From: Flammeovirgaceae bacterium UBA7330
GTDB taxonomy: Bacteria > Bacteroidota > Bacteroidia > Cytophagales > Cyclobacteriaceae
Assembly (NCBI GenBank): GCA_002471275.1
Contig: DKPQ01000014.1
Coordinates: forward strand, 330,297-394,296
DNA length: 64,000 nucleotides
Direction of reading: 5' to 3'
Shown: piece by piece, positions 25,949 to 34,372 of the stretch
Position numbering within the stretch: position 1 is the first letter of the stretch
How the letters are laid out: the number at the start of each line of letters is the position of its first letter
Made by a program: the position numbers and the translations under genes
Notes under the pieces: generated by a model
Databases searched by the model: none
What the model was told of the DNA's origin: nothing
What the model saw: only the letters and a program-made list of their open reading frames with translations

Positions 25949-26792
25949 ATCGATACTATTTGTCCTTCTGGCATTTTCGGCCATCACGCTTGTTGGTCAG
26001 GCAAGAAGAGCACCGGGAATTGGAGGATATACGGAAGAATTCCTCAAAACTCAGTGGTGGCTGGGTGTGAAAGTTGGAATCAATTATACAGACCCCAATC
26101 CAATTACATCTTATTCTTCAATTAGCACAATTGGTTTGCCGGAGCAAGACCTCGACAAAGGCTATGAAGTGTTTAGCTTACCAGGTGCTCAGGCTGGCAT
26201 GGATCTTACTTTCTATCACAGAGGGTTTTCCATTGGAATCCAACCTACTTACAAACGAATCAGATACAAGTACTTCAACTACAGAACCTGGGGCTTTGTA
26301 GCTCCCAACCTTTTTGATATGGAGTATAGCATTGAGCAACGAATCGATGCAGTAGATGTGCCTTTATCGCTCAAATATGAGATCATCCAATCAGGAAAGA
26401 CCCGCCCATTCATCATGGCAGGTGGATACTATTCCTTTATCACTCATGCGGAAAAAAAGGTAGATATCACGTACACTGATCATGCTACCGGATCACCCAT
26501 CCCGACTTCCGGTGGGACACAAATCCTGGGAGTAACACAGCAATTTCAGAATTATGCCGGAGTACTTGGTGGCGTAGGTGTGAGTCTCGACTATTTAAAC
26601 ATCAGGACGGTTTTTGAGGCCGTATACCTGCGGGGTCTGACAGACATTACCAACAGTGGCAACCGATTTACCCAAACAGAACTTACCTCCATTGGGGATG
26701 TCAATGATGAACTGAAGATGGACAACATCAATGTATCCCTGAGTTTTGTGTTCCCATTAAGATATATCGACAAGCAATTCCAGGCCTACTAA
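25920..26792 (+). CDS. Outer-membrane beta-barrel protein (porin-like)
   Basis: The 290-residue protein has a signal peptide (ILFVLLAFSAITLVGQA). Alternating hydrophobic strands follow, with periodic aromatic girdles (FYHRGFSIGIQPTYKRIRYKY, SLKYEIIQSGKTRPFIMAGG) and end in VSLSFVFPL. This fits an 8- to 12-strand barrel of the Bacteroidota PorT/OmpW-like kind. The start at 25920 overlaps the DUF1501 gene. It might be an anchor or exit partner for the DUF1800/DUF1501 proteins. Confidence 0.8.
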   Translation: MKPGNLLFNRSILFVLLAFSAITLVGQARRAPGIGGYTEEFLKTQWWLGVKVGINYTDPNPITSYSSISTIGLPEQDLDKGYEVFSLPGAQAGMDLTFYHRGFSIGIQPTYKRIRYKYFNYRTWGFVAPNLFDMEYSIEQRIDAVDVPLSLKYEIIQSGKTRPFIMAGGYYSFITHAEKKVDITYTDHATGSPIPTSGGTQILGVTQQFQNYAGVLGGVGVSLDYLNIRTVFEAVYLRGLTDITNSGNRFTQTELTSIGDVNDELKMDNINVSLSFVFPLRYIDKQFQAY

Positions 26793-26799
26793 GAATCAG

Positions 26800-27999
26800 A
26801 TGAAGAAATTATTTTACTTTTTGTTAGTTATACCCTTTTTATACTCGTGTAGCGATGAAGACCCCATCCCGGAAACGGGTTTCTTTAAGGTCTACGATGA
26901 TGTGAATTATGGTGTTGATTACCATGCCATCGATGTGGTCAAATCATCAACTGGTTTTATTATCCTCACAGCAACCGAGATTGACCGGACTGATTTTTCG
27001 GGGATTCAATTGATCAAAGTGGATGAAGAAGGTGAATTTGAAGCTGAACTCACCTTTGATCCCGCACCTGTATTGCCAACGGGTGAATTGATGGAAGTGA
27101 ATGGGAGATATTATTTCTTTGGGATGGACCCACAGACCATCCAGGTCCAGCTCATTTCAGTGAATGACAGCCTTAGTGATGAACAAATCGTTAATGTACC
27201 GCTCACCTATCCTTTGGCAGCAGCGGCATCTTCAACTTCAAACCAGTTTCTCATCCTGAGTTATGACCCTTTCAATGCCGAAAGTGTAATATCATACATC
27301 GGAACAGATGGAAGCATCATCAATACAGCTGCTTACTCCATCGGTGCAGGTGAAGATGTAGAGGCTACTATTTTGGATCATTACCTGAATCCAGGAGAGC
27401 AGCCATTGCCGTTTTTTGTCGGTGAGACTCCGGGAGGGTCAGTATTCTTCAACGGATTTTACAACTACAGCATGTCCATGGTGTTCAGTGATTTTGGAGG
27501 GACGCCAACAGGAGTGCTACAAGGTCAGACGACTGACGGGGGAATAAGAAAAGCGATGCCCATTTCCGGGAATATTTTCGCTGTTGGGGGATTTCAATTC
27601 AATGACAATTTTATCGCTGTGGATGCTTCTATTTCCAGTACAGCCATTGCTTCCAGTGTTGACCTGTACACGCTTTATGGCAATGTAACCGAATACAGGT
27701 CCTATACTCCCATGGATATTGCATCTTATGACATCGGAACCACAACCTATACCATCATTGCAGCCGAAACTGAAAACCGGCAGATTGGATTGTACATCTT
27801 TGATCAGACCACTGGCGAGCTTGTAGGCAAACACAATATTGGATATCTCAATCCCTATACGCTGGCGTCACTAAGACCTGAAACAGATGAAGAAAATCAT
27901 TTGTTGCTCACAGGAACTACCTATATCGCCAATCGTTTTCAAAGAATATACCTCAACAGGATCCCAGAGGAAGAGGTAAGCAGTTGGATCTCACAATAG
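26800..27999 (+). CDS. Surface lipoprotein of unknown function
   Basis: The 399-residue protein has lipobox LYSC (C17) followed by SDEDP, an acidic sequence that favours export of lipoproteins to the surface in Bacteroidota. The mature chain is a run of short beta strands with repeated phrases such as GFIILTATEID, RYYFFGMDP and NQFLILSYDP, consistent with a beta-propeller. It starts seven bases after the beta-barrel gene and closes the four-gene operon. No enzymatic motif was recognised. Confidence 0.7.
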   Translation: MKKLFYFLLVIPFLYSCSDEDPIPETGFFKVYDDVNYGVDYHAIDVVKSSTGFIILTATEIDRTDFSGIQLIKVDEEGEFEAELTFDPAPVLPTGELMEVNGRYYFFGMDPQTIQVQLISVNDSLSDEQIVNVPLTYPLAAAASSTSNQFLILSYDPFNAESVISYIGTDGSIINTAAYSIGAGEDVEATILDHYLNPGEQPLPFFVGETPGGSVFFNGFYNYSMSMVFSDFGGTPTGVLQGQTTDGGIRKAMPISGNIFAVGGFQFNDNFIAVDASISSTAIASSVDLYTLYGNVTEYRSYTPMDIASYDIGTTTYTIIAAETENRQIGLYIFDQTTGELVGKHNIGYLNPYTLASLRPETDEENHLLLTGTTYIANRFQRIYLNRIPEEEVSSWISQ

Positions 28000-28013
28000 A
28001 TCAAATATCTTTG
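27984..28013 (+). promoter_or_regulatory. Bacteroidota-type promoter for the ABC exporter
   Basis: TTG at 27984-27986, a 19-base spacer and TATCTTTG at 28006-28013 fit the -33/-7 consensus TTG-N17-23-TAnnTTTG. The ATG is 23 bases further. It lies partly in the 3' end of the lipoprotein gene. Confidence 0.6.
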
Positions 28014-28036
28014 ACGCTCATCCGTCTCCTTTTTAT

Positions 28037-29773
28037 ATGAGCAAACAACGTGTGAGCATTGGCCACGTATTCAGGACCATCGTCTGGCCAAGAAGAAAGA
28101 TCATCGCCATAGGATTGGTACTGATCGTAATCAGTAGACTGGCCAGCCTGATATTACCAGGAGCCAGCAAATACCTCATTGATGACGTCATCGCCAACAG
28201 TGACCTGGACATGCTAAAAATCCTGGTGGCTGTGGTCATTGGAGCCATTATTGTTCAATCCGCCACCTCATTTGCCCTGACGCAAATTCTGAGTGTGGAA
28301 GCTCAGCACCTCATCGCCAAGCTAAGGGTCAAAGTTCAAAAGCACATCATTTATCTGCCCGTACGGTTTTTTGACAACAGCAAGTCCGGAGAGCTGGTGT
28401 CCCGGATCATGACAGATGTGGAAGGCGTAAGAAACCTGGTGGGAACCGGACTGGTCCAATTGTTTGGTGGTTTGCTTACGGCCGTCATCTCACTTTTTCT
28501 TCTGATCAATATCAGTCCCTGGATGACGCTATACGTGCTCGTCCCGGTTTCAATCTTTGGAGTGATCTCATTAAAAGCTTTTGGGTACATTCGACCAATC
28601 TTTCGCGAGCGGGGAAAAATCAACGCGGAAGTCACCGGAAGGCTCACAGAAACGCTGGGTGGTATCCGTGTGATCAAGGGATTCAATGCCGAAAAGCAGG
28701 AGGTGAAAACCTTTGAGACAGGAGTAGAAAAATTATTTCTGAATGTGAAAAAGAGTCTGACCTCCACCAGCCTGGTTACCAGCTCAGCCACTTTCCTTTT
28801 AGGGCTGGCCAGTATCGGCATCATGGGGATTGGAGGCTACATGATCATTCAGGATCAGATGACGCTGGGGGATTTTCTGGCATTCACCTTATACCTGGGT
28901 TTTATGATTGCGCCCATTGTTCAGATGAGCAATATCGGCAGTCAGCTCACCGAAGCTTTTGCTGGCCTGGACCGTACCGAAGAGATCATGAACATGAAAC
29001 CGGAAGATGATGGTACCGAGCGACCCTTGCTGCTGGAGAACATTGATGGGCATGTGAAATTTGAAGATGTGGGATTTGCTTATGATGAGGGCAAACCGGT
29101 GATCCAGAACATCAGCTTTGAAGCTAAGCCCGGATCGGTAACTGCACTTGTCGGGTCCTCTGGTTCCGGTAAAACGACCATCGCCGGTCTCGTTGCTTCG
29201 TTCTTAAACCCAGACAGTGGAAAAATCACCATAGACGGACATGATTTAACCAAAGTTTCTCTGGAAAGCTACCGGAGTAGGCTCGGTGTGGTGCTGCAGG
29301 ATGATTTCTTATTTGAAGGTACGATCAGGGAAAACATCCTTTTTCCAAAACCCGATGCCTCTGAGGCTGAATTGATGGATGCTGCCAAAGCTGCACACGT
29401 CACTGAATTTACTGACCGTTTTGAAGACGGGCTGGATACGCTCATCGGGGAGCGTGGTGTGAAGCTATCCGGAGGACAAAAACAAAGAATTGCCATTGCG
29501 AGAGCCATCCTGGCCAACCCCAGGATCCTGATCCTGGATGAAGCCACTTCCAACCTGGATACGGAAAGCGAAAGCTTTATCCAGGAAAGTTTAAACCGGT
29601 TGATGAAAGGTCGGACATCTTTCGTAATCGCTCACCGGTTGAGTACCATCCGTAAAGCCGATCAGATTCTGGTCATCGAACAGGGAAATATCGCCGAGCG
29701 GGGAACGCATGATGAGTTGCTGAAGAAAGAAGGCCGATATCATGATTTGTATACTTATCAGGCGAGGATTTGA
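28037..29773 (+). CDS. ABC exporter, fused membrane and ATPase domains (MsbA-like)
   Basis: The 578-residue half-transporter has six membrane helices in the first 310 residues and an ATPase domain from about 340. Motifs are Walker A VGSSGSGKTTIAGL, signature LSGGQKQRIAIARAIL, Walker B ILILDEATSNLD and H-loop AHRLST. It would work as a homodimer exporting lipid or drug. Specificity cannot be read from sequence. Monocistronic, with its own promoter. Confidence 0.92.
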   Translation: MSKQRVSIGHVFRTIVWPRRKIIAIGLVLIVISRLASLILPGASKYLIDDVIANSDLDMLKILVAVVIGAIIVQSATSFALTQILSVEAQHLIAKLRVKVQKHIIYLPVRFFDNSKSGELVSRIMTDVEGVRNLVGTGLVQLFGGLLTAVISLFLLINISPWMTLYVLVPVSIFGVISLKAFGYIRPIFRERGKINAEVTGRLTETLGGIRVIKGFNAEKQEVKTFETGVEKLFLNVKKSLTSTSLVTSSATFLLGLASIGIMGIGGYMIIQDQMTLGDFLAFTLYLGFMIAPIVQMSNIGSQLTEAFAGLDRTEEIMNMKPEDDGTERPLLLENIDGHVKFEDVGFAYDEGKPVIQNISFEAKPGSVTALVGSSGSGKTTIAGLVASFLNPDSGKITIDGHDLTKVSLESYRSRLGVVLQDDFLFEGTIRENILFPKPDASEAELMDAAKAAHVTEFTDRFEDGLDTLIGERGVKLSGGQKQRIAIARAILANPRILILDEATSNLDTESESFIQESLNRLMKGRTSFVIAHRLSTIRKADQILVIEQGNIAERGTHDELLKKEGRYHDLYTYQARI

Positions 29774-29781
29774 TGGGAATA

Positions 29782-30276
29782 TTAACTGATCCATGAAGTC
29801 TTCAATACATTGACAATACTATTCTTTTCGAAGAAGAATAGGTACATCAACCCGCTGGATCCCTCTTTGCCAGTTCTTTTTGTAGTTATGTGAACTAAAA
29901 GTGTCTCTTCGTCCAGTTTAGAAAAAATTGTATTGGGATTTCTATTGTTAAAGGCTTTATGATCACAAACTATATTCCTTACATCATTAAAGGAATCATT
30001 ATTTTCAATCTGTGTCCAGTAGTATTTCGACTTTTCTAAATAACCGTCTTCATACGACTCATCAGGTTTAATATCCAGTTTGAAAGCAATGTACTCTGCC
30101 GCAAAAGAAGAGTAACTCCAACCATTTCTTAGTTTTGAATCTATCTTGAGTCTTAAACCCTCATCTTCTAAATAATTGATGGCTGGTGTTATTTGATCAC
30201 AATAATCAAATTCTACTACTTGGGCCCTTAGTTGAAAGGATAAGAATACAATTAAAGGAAAAACTACTGCATTCAT
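29782..30276 (-). CDS. Secreted protein of unknown function
   Basis: The 164-residue protein begins with a signal peptide (MNAVVFPLIVFLSFQLRAQ). The mature part has two cysteines (FDYCDQI and NIVCDHKAF) that could form a disulfide, and ends in short beta strands (LLVHITTKRT, GLMYLFFFEK). No family was recognised. Upstream on its own strand lies a poly-A/T tract and the structured block at 30298-30490. It may be a recently acquired or lineage-specific gene. Confidence 0.55.
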   Translation of the reverse strand: MNAVVFPLIVFLSFQLRAQVVEFDYCDQITPAINYLEDEGLRLKIDSKLRNGWSYSSFAAEYIAFKLDIKPDESYEDGYLEKSKYYWTQIENNDSFNDVRNIVCDHKAFNNRNPNTIFSKLDEETLLVHITTKRTGKEGSSGLMYLFFFEKNSIVNVLKTSWIS

Positions 30277-30297
30277 ATTAAAAAAAAAAACGACTAG

Positions 30298-30490
30298 CTA
30301 GCAGGTGTGTGCTCACCGGACTGTGAATAGCACTAAACTAGCGAATCTGCCCAACCCCCGCAACAGTATGCACTAAGCACTCAGAGTACCTTCGGTGACT
30401 CTGAGGAGGAGGTGGGTCTCTAAAAAAGGTTCTAGTGCCTTCACATGGCTTACCTCTGGCTATGTTTCCTTTAAAGGCACACCAGAAACA
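30298..30490. other. Structured noncoding block
   Basis: CTCAGAGT (30380-30387) pairs with ACTCTGAG (30398-30405) around a TTCG-containing loop. A nested pair, GTGCCTT/AAGGCAC (30435-30441 with 30474-30480) enclosing ACATGGC/GCTATGT (30443-30449 with 30459-30465), follows. The block is GC-richer than its surroundings and codes for nothing convincing. It may be a small RNA on either strand or a decayed mobile element. I could not match it to tmRNA, RNase P RNA or SRP RNA. Confidence 0.4.
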
Positions 30491-30499
30491 GGTTGGAGT

Positions 30500-30610
30500 A
30501 TAGACAGATATAATATAAATGATACATATCTTTTCTTATTTTAATATATATCTCTTTATTATAAAATATATATCTTTCTACAAAAAGACATATATCATTA
30601 TATCTAATAA
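30500..30610. other. Very AT-rich tract
   Basis: About 110 bases of nearly pure A/T with imperfect inverted repeats (TATATCTTT and AAAGACATATA types) separate the structured block from the TfoX-like gene. It completes the gene-free stretch 30277-30696. The only reading frame across it is compositionally unlike a protein. Confidence 0.5.
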
Positions 30611-30696
30611 ACAGCAGACATTGCCCCATTATAAGCCAGGGAGTAGATTCTTTGTGGCTATAAGGCAAGTATTGAGAACTCAGAATTGAAACGAAG

Positions 30697-31020
30697 CTAC
30701 TTGGGCTCCAGAGACAACACATATTCATGTCCTGATTTCAGGTACTTGCTGACCAACTCTGTCTGATCCATAAGTTCTTCGGGAATTTTTACATAGCCGC
30801 GCATGGTGGCTCCGTATGACATGAATTTTTCTGCGCCGTACTTCTCCATAAAAGCTTTTCCATCTTCATTGGAGAGCCTGATCCCTATTTCTCCGTCTTT
30901 GTTGAGTTGTGAAAACATGTGGCCATTGTCAGAAGTGTAGGGGACCGTTTTTCCTTTGAGCTCCACACCCGCCATTTCAACAATCGCTCTGTATTTCTCC
31001 AATGAATCATGCCAATCCAT
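30697..31020 (-). CDS. TfoX N-terminal-like small protein
   Basis: The 107-residue protein resembles the TfoX/Sxy N-terminal fold. An antiparallel sheet with NGHMFSQLNKDGEIGIRLS is followed by KFMSYGATMRGYVKIPEEL, and the protein ends in a helix. In Proteobacteria Sxy controls competence through CRP, but stand-alone N-terminal domains in other phyla are uncharacterised. No signal peptide; probably cytoplasmic. It lies nine bases after the DUF711 gene on the same strand. Confidence 0.6.
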   Translation of the reverse strand: MDWHDSLEKYRAIVEMAGVELKGKTVPYTSDNGHMFSQLNKDGEIGIRLSNEDGKAFMEKYGAEKFMSYGATMRGYVKIPEELMDQTELVSKYLKSGHEYVLSLEPK

Positions 31021-31029
31021 ACTGGAAAT

Positions 31030-32262
31030 TTAATCAACATCCAGCACTATGCACCCGGTCAGGTAGGGGTTTTCAAACTTCACCATCTCACCTGCCTTTT
31101 TACCTGGTATGGGAAATAATCGTGCAGAAAGTGGTTTATTGAAATACTTCAGGGATAAGGCAGCCAGATCCTGGTAAATTCCGGTAAGTGTCTCTTCTGT
31201 AATATCCCCTGCGAGCGGAACCACGTCAAGACCTGTTCCGGATACCGAAGAATAAAGTAGCAACTCGTCTACAGAATACCTTCGCTCCATGGCACGCTGA
31301 GCTAAAACCTGGTCCTCTATCACAGGAAGCATCAGTCCGGAATACCCACATGTTTTCAGATCAAGTTGTTTGATCACACCGGTAATGAGACCGCAGGCCC
31401 TCAACGTCGAATGGCTCCCATAAGGTCTCCCTATCAATGTCTCGATGGATTGACCAATACTGGCATCCAATCCCGGAGCAGGGGATGTATCCAACCCATA
31501 ATAGGTCCATTCAGGCGTCTCCAGACCCTTCCCCATTGCCTCAACGGGTTTAAAAGCGGCTTCCAGTGCAGCCTGAAGATTATCATCTGCATTAGACCAG
31601 TTTGATCCTTCAAAAACCCTGGTGATAAGATTGGGATACTCCAGGCCAATGGCGAAACCTTGTGGTCCCTGATGGAATGCAGCCGGAAAGAATGGAATCC
31701 CGGCGGGACAGTTTGCAGAGGCGGTGAACCGGAAATTAGCTTCACCTCCCGGACTGTTCTCCGCTAAAGCTTTACAGATTGTAGCAGCTAGTTTTATCGA
31801 TTTATCATGAATCCCCAGGCCTGTGGAGGCAATGGGTATGTTGAAGCTGATGTTTGAAGTTTGGTTGACCAAAAGTGCTGTCCAGGCTGAGAGATCGTCC
31901 TGGAATTTGTCGCCATCTAAAAGCTCGCCTACAGACAACATGATGTTTTTGTCAATGAGTATTTTATCGATTGCAACCAGCTGAGCCATTACCTGTGTAT
32001 TGAAGTCACCATCGATGATCTCATGTAGATTTTGGGTCGCTATCCTCAGAGTTTGCACCTCATAACCTTGTTCAGTGAATTCACTTTCGGCACGGGCCAA
32101 AAAATCAATGGCCTGAAGTATTGACTGCCTGTCATCTAAATCCGAGAGATTTACTCCCGCTGTGATCGTTCTGATCCTAAAATCCAATGCTGAAAGGGGT
32201 TGGTTTAAGCCGGACAATATCATAAAACTTAGCAGAAGTGGCAAGGCATAGAAATATTTCAT
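31030..32262 (-). CDS. DUF711 family protein with signal peptide
   Basis: The 410-residue protein has an N-terminal signal (MKYFYALPLLLSFMILSGLN). The DUF711 signature follows: FRIRTITAGVNL, EQGYEVQTLRIATQNL, GIHDKSIKLAATICKAL, and CGYSGLMLPVIEDQVLAQRA near the C-terminus. Most DUF711 proteins are cytoplasmic and of unknown function, so the added export signal is unusual. It is probably co-transcribed with the TfoX-like gene. Confidence 0.82.
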   Translation of the reverse strand: MKYFYALPLLLSFMILSGLNQPLSALDFRIRTITAGVNLSDLDDRQSILQAIDFLARAESEFTEQGYEVQTLRIATQNLHEIIDGDFNTQVMAQLVAIDKILIDKNIMLSVGELLDGDKFQDDLSAWTALLVNQTSNISFNIPIASTGLGIHDKSIKLAATICKALAENSPGGEANFRFTASANCPAGIPFFPAAFHQGPQGFAIGLEYPNLITRVFEGSNWSNADDNLQAALEAAFKPVEAMGKGLETPEWTYYGLDTSPAPGLDASIGQSIETLIGRPYGSHSTLRACGLITGVIKQLDLKTCGYSGLMLPVIEDQVLAQRAMERRYSVDELLLYSSVSGTGLDVVPLAGDITEETLTGIYQDLAALSLKYFNKPLSARLFPIPGKKAGEMVKFENPYLTGCIVLDVD

Positions 32263-32343
32263 ATTGATTCAAATTAGCTGTGTGCCCACCTCACCATGTC
32301 TTATTCAATGACTAATTTAGTTTTTAGAATCTGAAAAACTACT

Positions 32344-32760
32344 GTGAAAAACATCATTCTGAGATTTGGACTGTTGGCCATCCTGTTGCTGATACTGCTG
32401 GAGCTGGGGAAGTATTCACTGCTGTATTCAGATTGGGAGCAGGAGTTTATCATCGTTTTAAGTGCCCTGGGGCTCGTCGCCTTCGGATTTATCCTGAAGG
32501 GGCATTTCTCCTCCAGAAAAGACCTGTTACAAAACCATAAAATCCCACATCCGGAAAAGCTGGAACTACTAAAGATTAGCCCCAGAGAATACGATGTGCT
32601 CATAAAAATTGCGGAAGGATATTCTAACCAGGAGATTGCCGATCAGCTTTTTGTCTCCGAAAACACCATCAAAACCCATGTTTCCAATCTGCTCGGAAAG
32701 CTCCACGCAAAAAGAAGAACAGAAGCTGTGAAACAGGGAAAAGCGTACGGAATTCTGTAA
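32344..32760 (+). CDS. Membrane-anchored LuxR-type regulator
   Basis: The 138-residue protein has two N-terminal membrane helices (about 4-22 and 33-53) and, after a short linker, a LuxR/GerE helix-turn-helix (about 77-135). The helix-turn-helix reads ISPREYDVLIKIAEGYSNQE then FVSENTIKTHVSNLLGKL. There is no receiver domain. The regulator would bind DNA while held at the membrane. It is followed 82 bases later by a DUF4199 membrane protein, a pairing I associate with Bacteroidota. Confidence 0.85.
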   Translation: MKNIILRFGLLAILLLILLELGKYSLLYSDWEQEFIIVLSALGLVAFGFILKGHFSSRKDLLQNHKIPHPEKLELLKISPREYDVLIKIAEGYSNQEIADQLFVSENTIKTHVSNLLGKLHAKRRTEAVKQGKAYGIL

Positions 32761-32842
32761 ATTTCTTGTGTCACCAGGTTAAAATCACCCGAAAGTATGA
32801 CTGAATTTTTGAAAATTCGGCCTTGCTTAGCAACCAAAAAAG

Positions 32843-33361
32843 ATGAAAAAAACAATCATTAAAAACGGACTAATCGCAACGGCTATCCTTGTCGCTGTCA
32901 ACCTTATTACGCTAATTGTATTTGGGACAGATCCTGAAAATTATGGGATTGGGGAAATCGTGGGATATGCTACGATCATCTGTTCATTAATCCTCGTGTT
33001 TTTGGGAATCCGTGAACTTGAGTTCTCAAGTCCTGACAATTCATTCCTCAAAAAGATGCTGGTAGGAAGTGGTATCTCTGGTTTTCCGGCGGTCGCTTTT
33101 GGTTTGTATAATGTGATCTATGTCAAATGGATCGATCCTGAATTTATGGAGACTTATACCCAGTATTCTCTGGACAAGATGCAGGCTGAAATGTCGCCTG
33201 AAGAATTTGAAATAGCTAAAGCACAGACCCTGGAGCAGATGACCATGTTTGACAACCTGCTTTTTCAATTTGTCATCATGTTTTTGACCGTCTTTGTTAT
33301 TGGATTGATCATCAGCCTGCTTTCGGCAACTTACTTCCAGGTGAAACCCATCCGAAAATAA
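32843..33361 (+). CDS. DUF4199 membrane protein
   Basis: The 172-residue protein has four membrane helices (about 9-27, 36-55, 70-90 and 135-160) with a charged amphipathic segment (DKMQAEMSPEEFEIAKAQTLE) before the last one, the usual DUF4199 layout. Function unknown. It sits behind the membrane-anchored LuxR-type regulator and could be its partner or sensor. Confidence 0.8.
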   Translation: MKKTIIKNGLIATAILVAVNLITLIVFGTDPENYGIGEIVGYATIICSLILVFLGIRELEFSSPDNSFLKKMLVGSGISGFPAVAFGLYNVIYVKWIDPEFMETYTQYSLDKMQAEMSPEEFEIAKAQTLEQMTMFDNLLFQFVIMFLTVFVIGLIISLLSATYFQVKPIRK

Positions 33362-33364
33362 AGA

Positions 33365-33817
33365 CTATGACAACACTTTCTTGAAACAGACGCTATTTTC
33401 AACGTTTACATAAGGACCATAATTCGGGATTCTTGTGTAGCCGTTTTTTTCATAAAGCCTGACTGCATCCTGCTGTCGTTTGCCCGTTTCAAGGATGATC
33501 TGCGTAAACGACATTTCGGAAGCCCAGGCTTCTAATTCTGCCAGGACCTTTGATGCCACGCCTTTTCCCCGGGCTTCAACTGTGGTATACATGCGTTTGA
33601 CCTCGACCGTTATTTCATCAAAAGGCTTGATTGCTCCACATGACACAGGAAGATCATCTTGGCATGCTACGACGGCATACTTTATATCGCTGATACCATT
33701 GTATTGATCGTAGAAGTCATGATCATCTCCATCGATAACGGTCAACTCTGCATCCAGCATACCGACCAACTTCTTAAAACCAATGTTTTTAGCATCTGTT
33801 CTGGTCAGTTGGATCAT
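33365..33817 (-). CDS. GNAT family N-acetyltransferase
   Basis: The 150-residue protein has the GNAT fold. KRMYTTVEARGKGVASKVL carries the acetyl-CoA loop (ARGKGV), followed by FTQIILETGKRQQDAVRLYEKNGY and a final strand. Substrate unknown. It is translated six bases after the pyrophosphatase stop on the same strand. Confidence 0.9.
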   Translation of the reverse strand: MIQLTRTDAKNIGFKKLVGMLDAELTVIDGDDHDFYDQYNGISDIKYAVVACQDDLPVSCGAIKPFDEITVEVKRMYTTVEARGKGVASKVLAELEAWASEMSFTQIILETGKRQQDAVRLYEKNGYTRIPNYGPYVNVENSVCFKKVLS

Positions 33818-33823
33818 TTGGGC

Positions 33824-34372
33824 TTAGTTGTTGGCTATATAGGAATTGTAGTCGACAAAACTCTTGGCGATGATGGCTTTGGCTGTTTTGGCATCCTGAA
33901 ACTCTTCTACCTCCACCGTTTTGTTTTCCAGCTTTTTGTAGTCCTCGAAGAAGTTTTTAAGCTCTTTTACAAAGTGCTCAGGCAGATCAGAAATGTCATT
34001 CATGTGGTTCACACTCATGTCATTTTCTGCCACGGCAATGATCTTATCATCTTTTTCGCCATCGTCCAGCATCTGCATCACACCGATCACCTTGGCGGAA
34101 ACAATACACATGGGCACAATGGTGATCTGAGACAATACCAGGATATCCAGCGGATCCTTGTCATCACAGTAGGTTCTTGGAATAAATCCATAATTGGCTG
34201 GATAATACATGGATGAGAAGAGTACCCGGTCCAGTTTGAGCAATCCGGATTGTTTATCCAGCTCGTATTTAGCCCTTGTGTTTTGAGGGATCTCGATGAT
34301 CCCATTCACGATATCAGGGGCTCCTTCACCTACGCGAACTTTATGCCAGGGGTTGTTGAGGTCTTGCACCAT
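33824..34372 (-). CDS. ppa: Inorganic pyrophosphatase (family I)
   Basis: The 182-residue protein contains the family I signature CDDKDPLDILVLSQ, with the metal-binding aspartates, and MYYPANYGFIPRTY just before it. It hydrolyses pyrophosphate in the cytoplasm. A TATCTTTG -7 box lies on the reverse strand at 34394-34401, 22 bases before the ATG. It leads an operon with the GNAT gene. Confidence 0.95.
   Translation of the reverse strand: MVQDLNNPWHKVRVGEGAPDIVNGIIEIPQNTRAKYELDKQSGLLKLDRVLFSSMYYPANYGFIPRTYCDDKDPLDILVLSQITIVPMCIVSAKVIGVMQMLDDGEKDDKIIAVAENDMSVNHMNDISDLPEHFVKELKNFFEDYKKLENKTVEVEEFQDAKTAKAIIAKSFVDYNSYIANN

Noticed and set aside
30471..30728. 85-residue reverse reading frame
   Set aside because: It runs across the AT tract and into the TfoX-like gene, and its composition (Tyr, Ile, Cys runs) is not protein-like.
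33659..34216. 185-residue forward reading frame
   Set aside because: It overlaps the GNAT and pyrophosphatase genes on the other strand, both certain.
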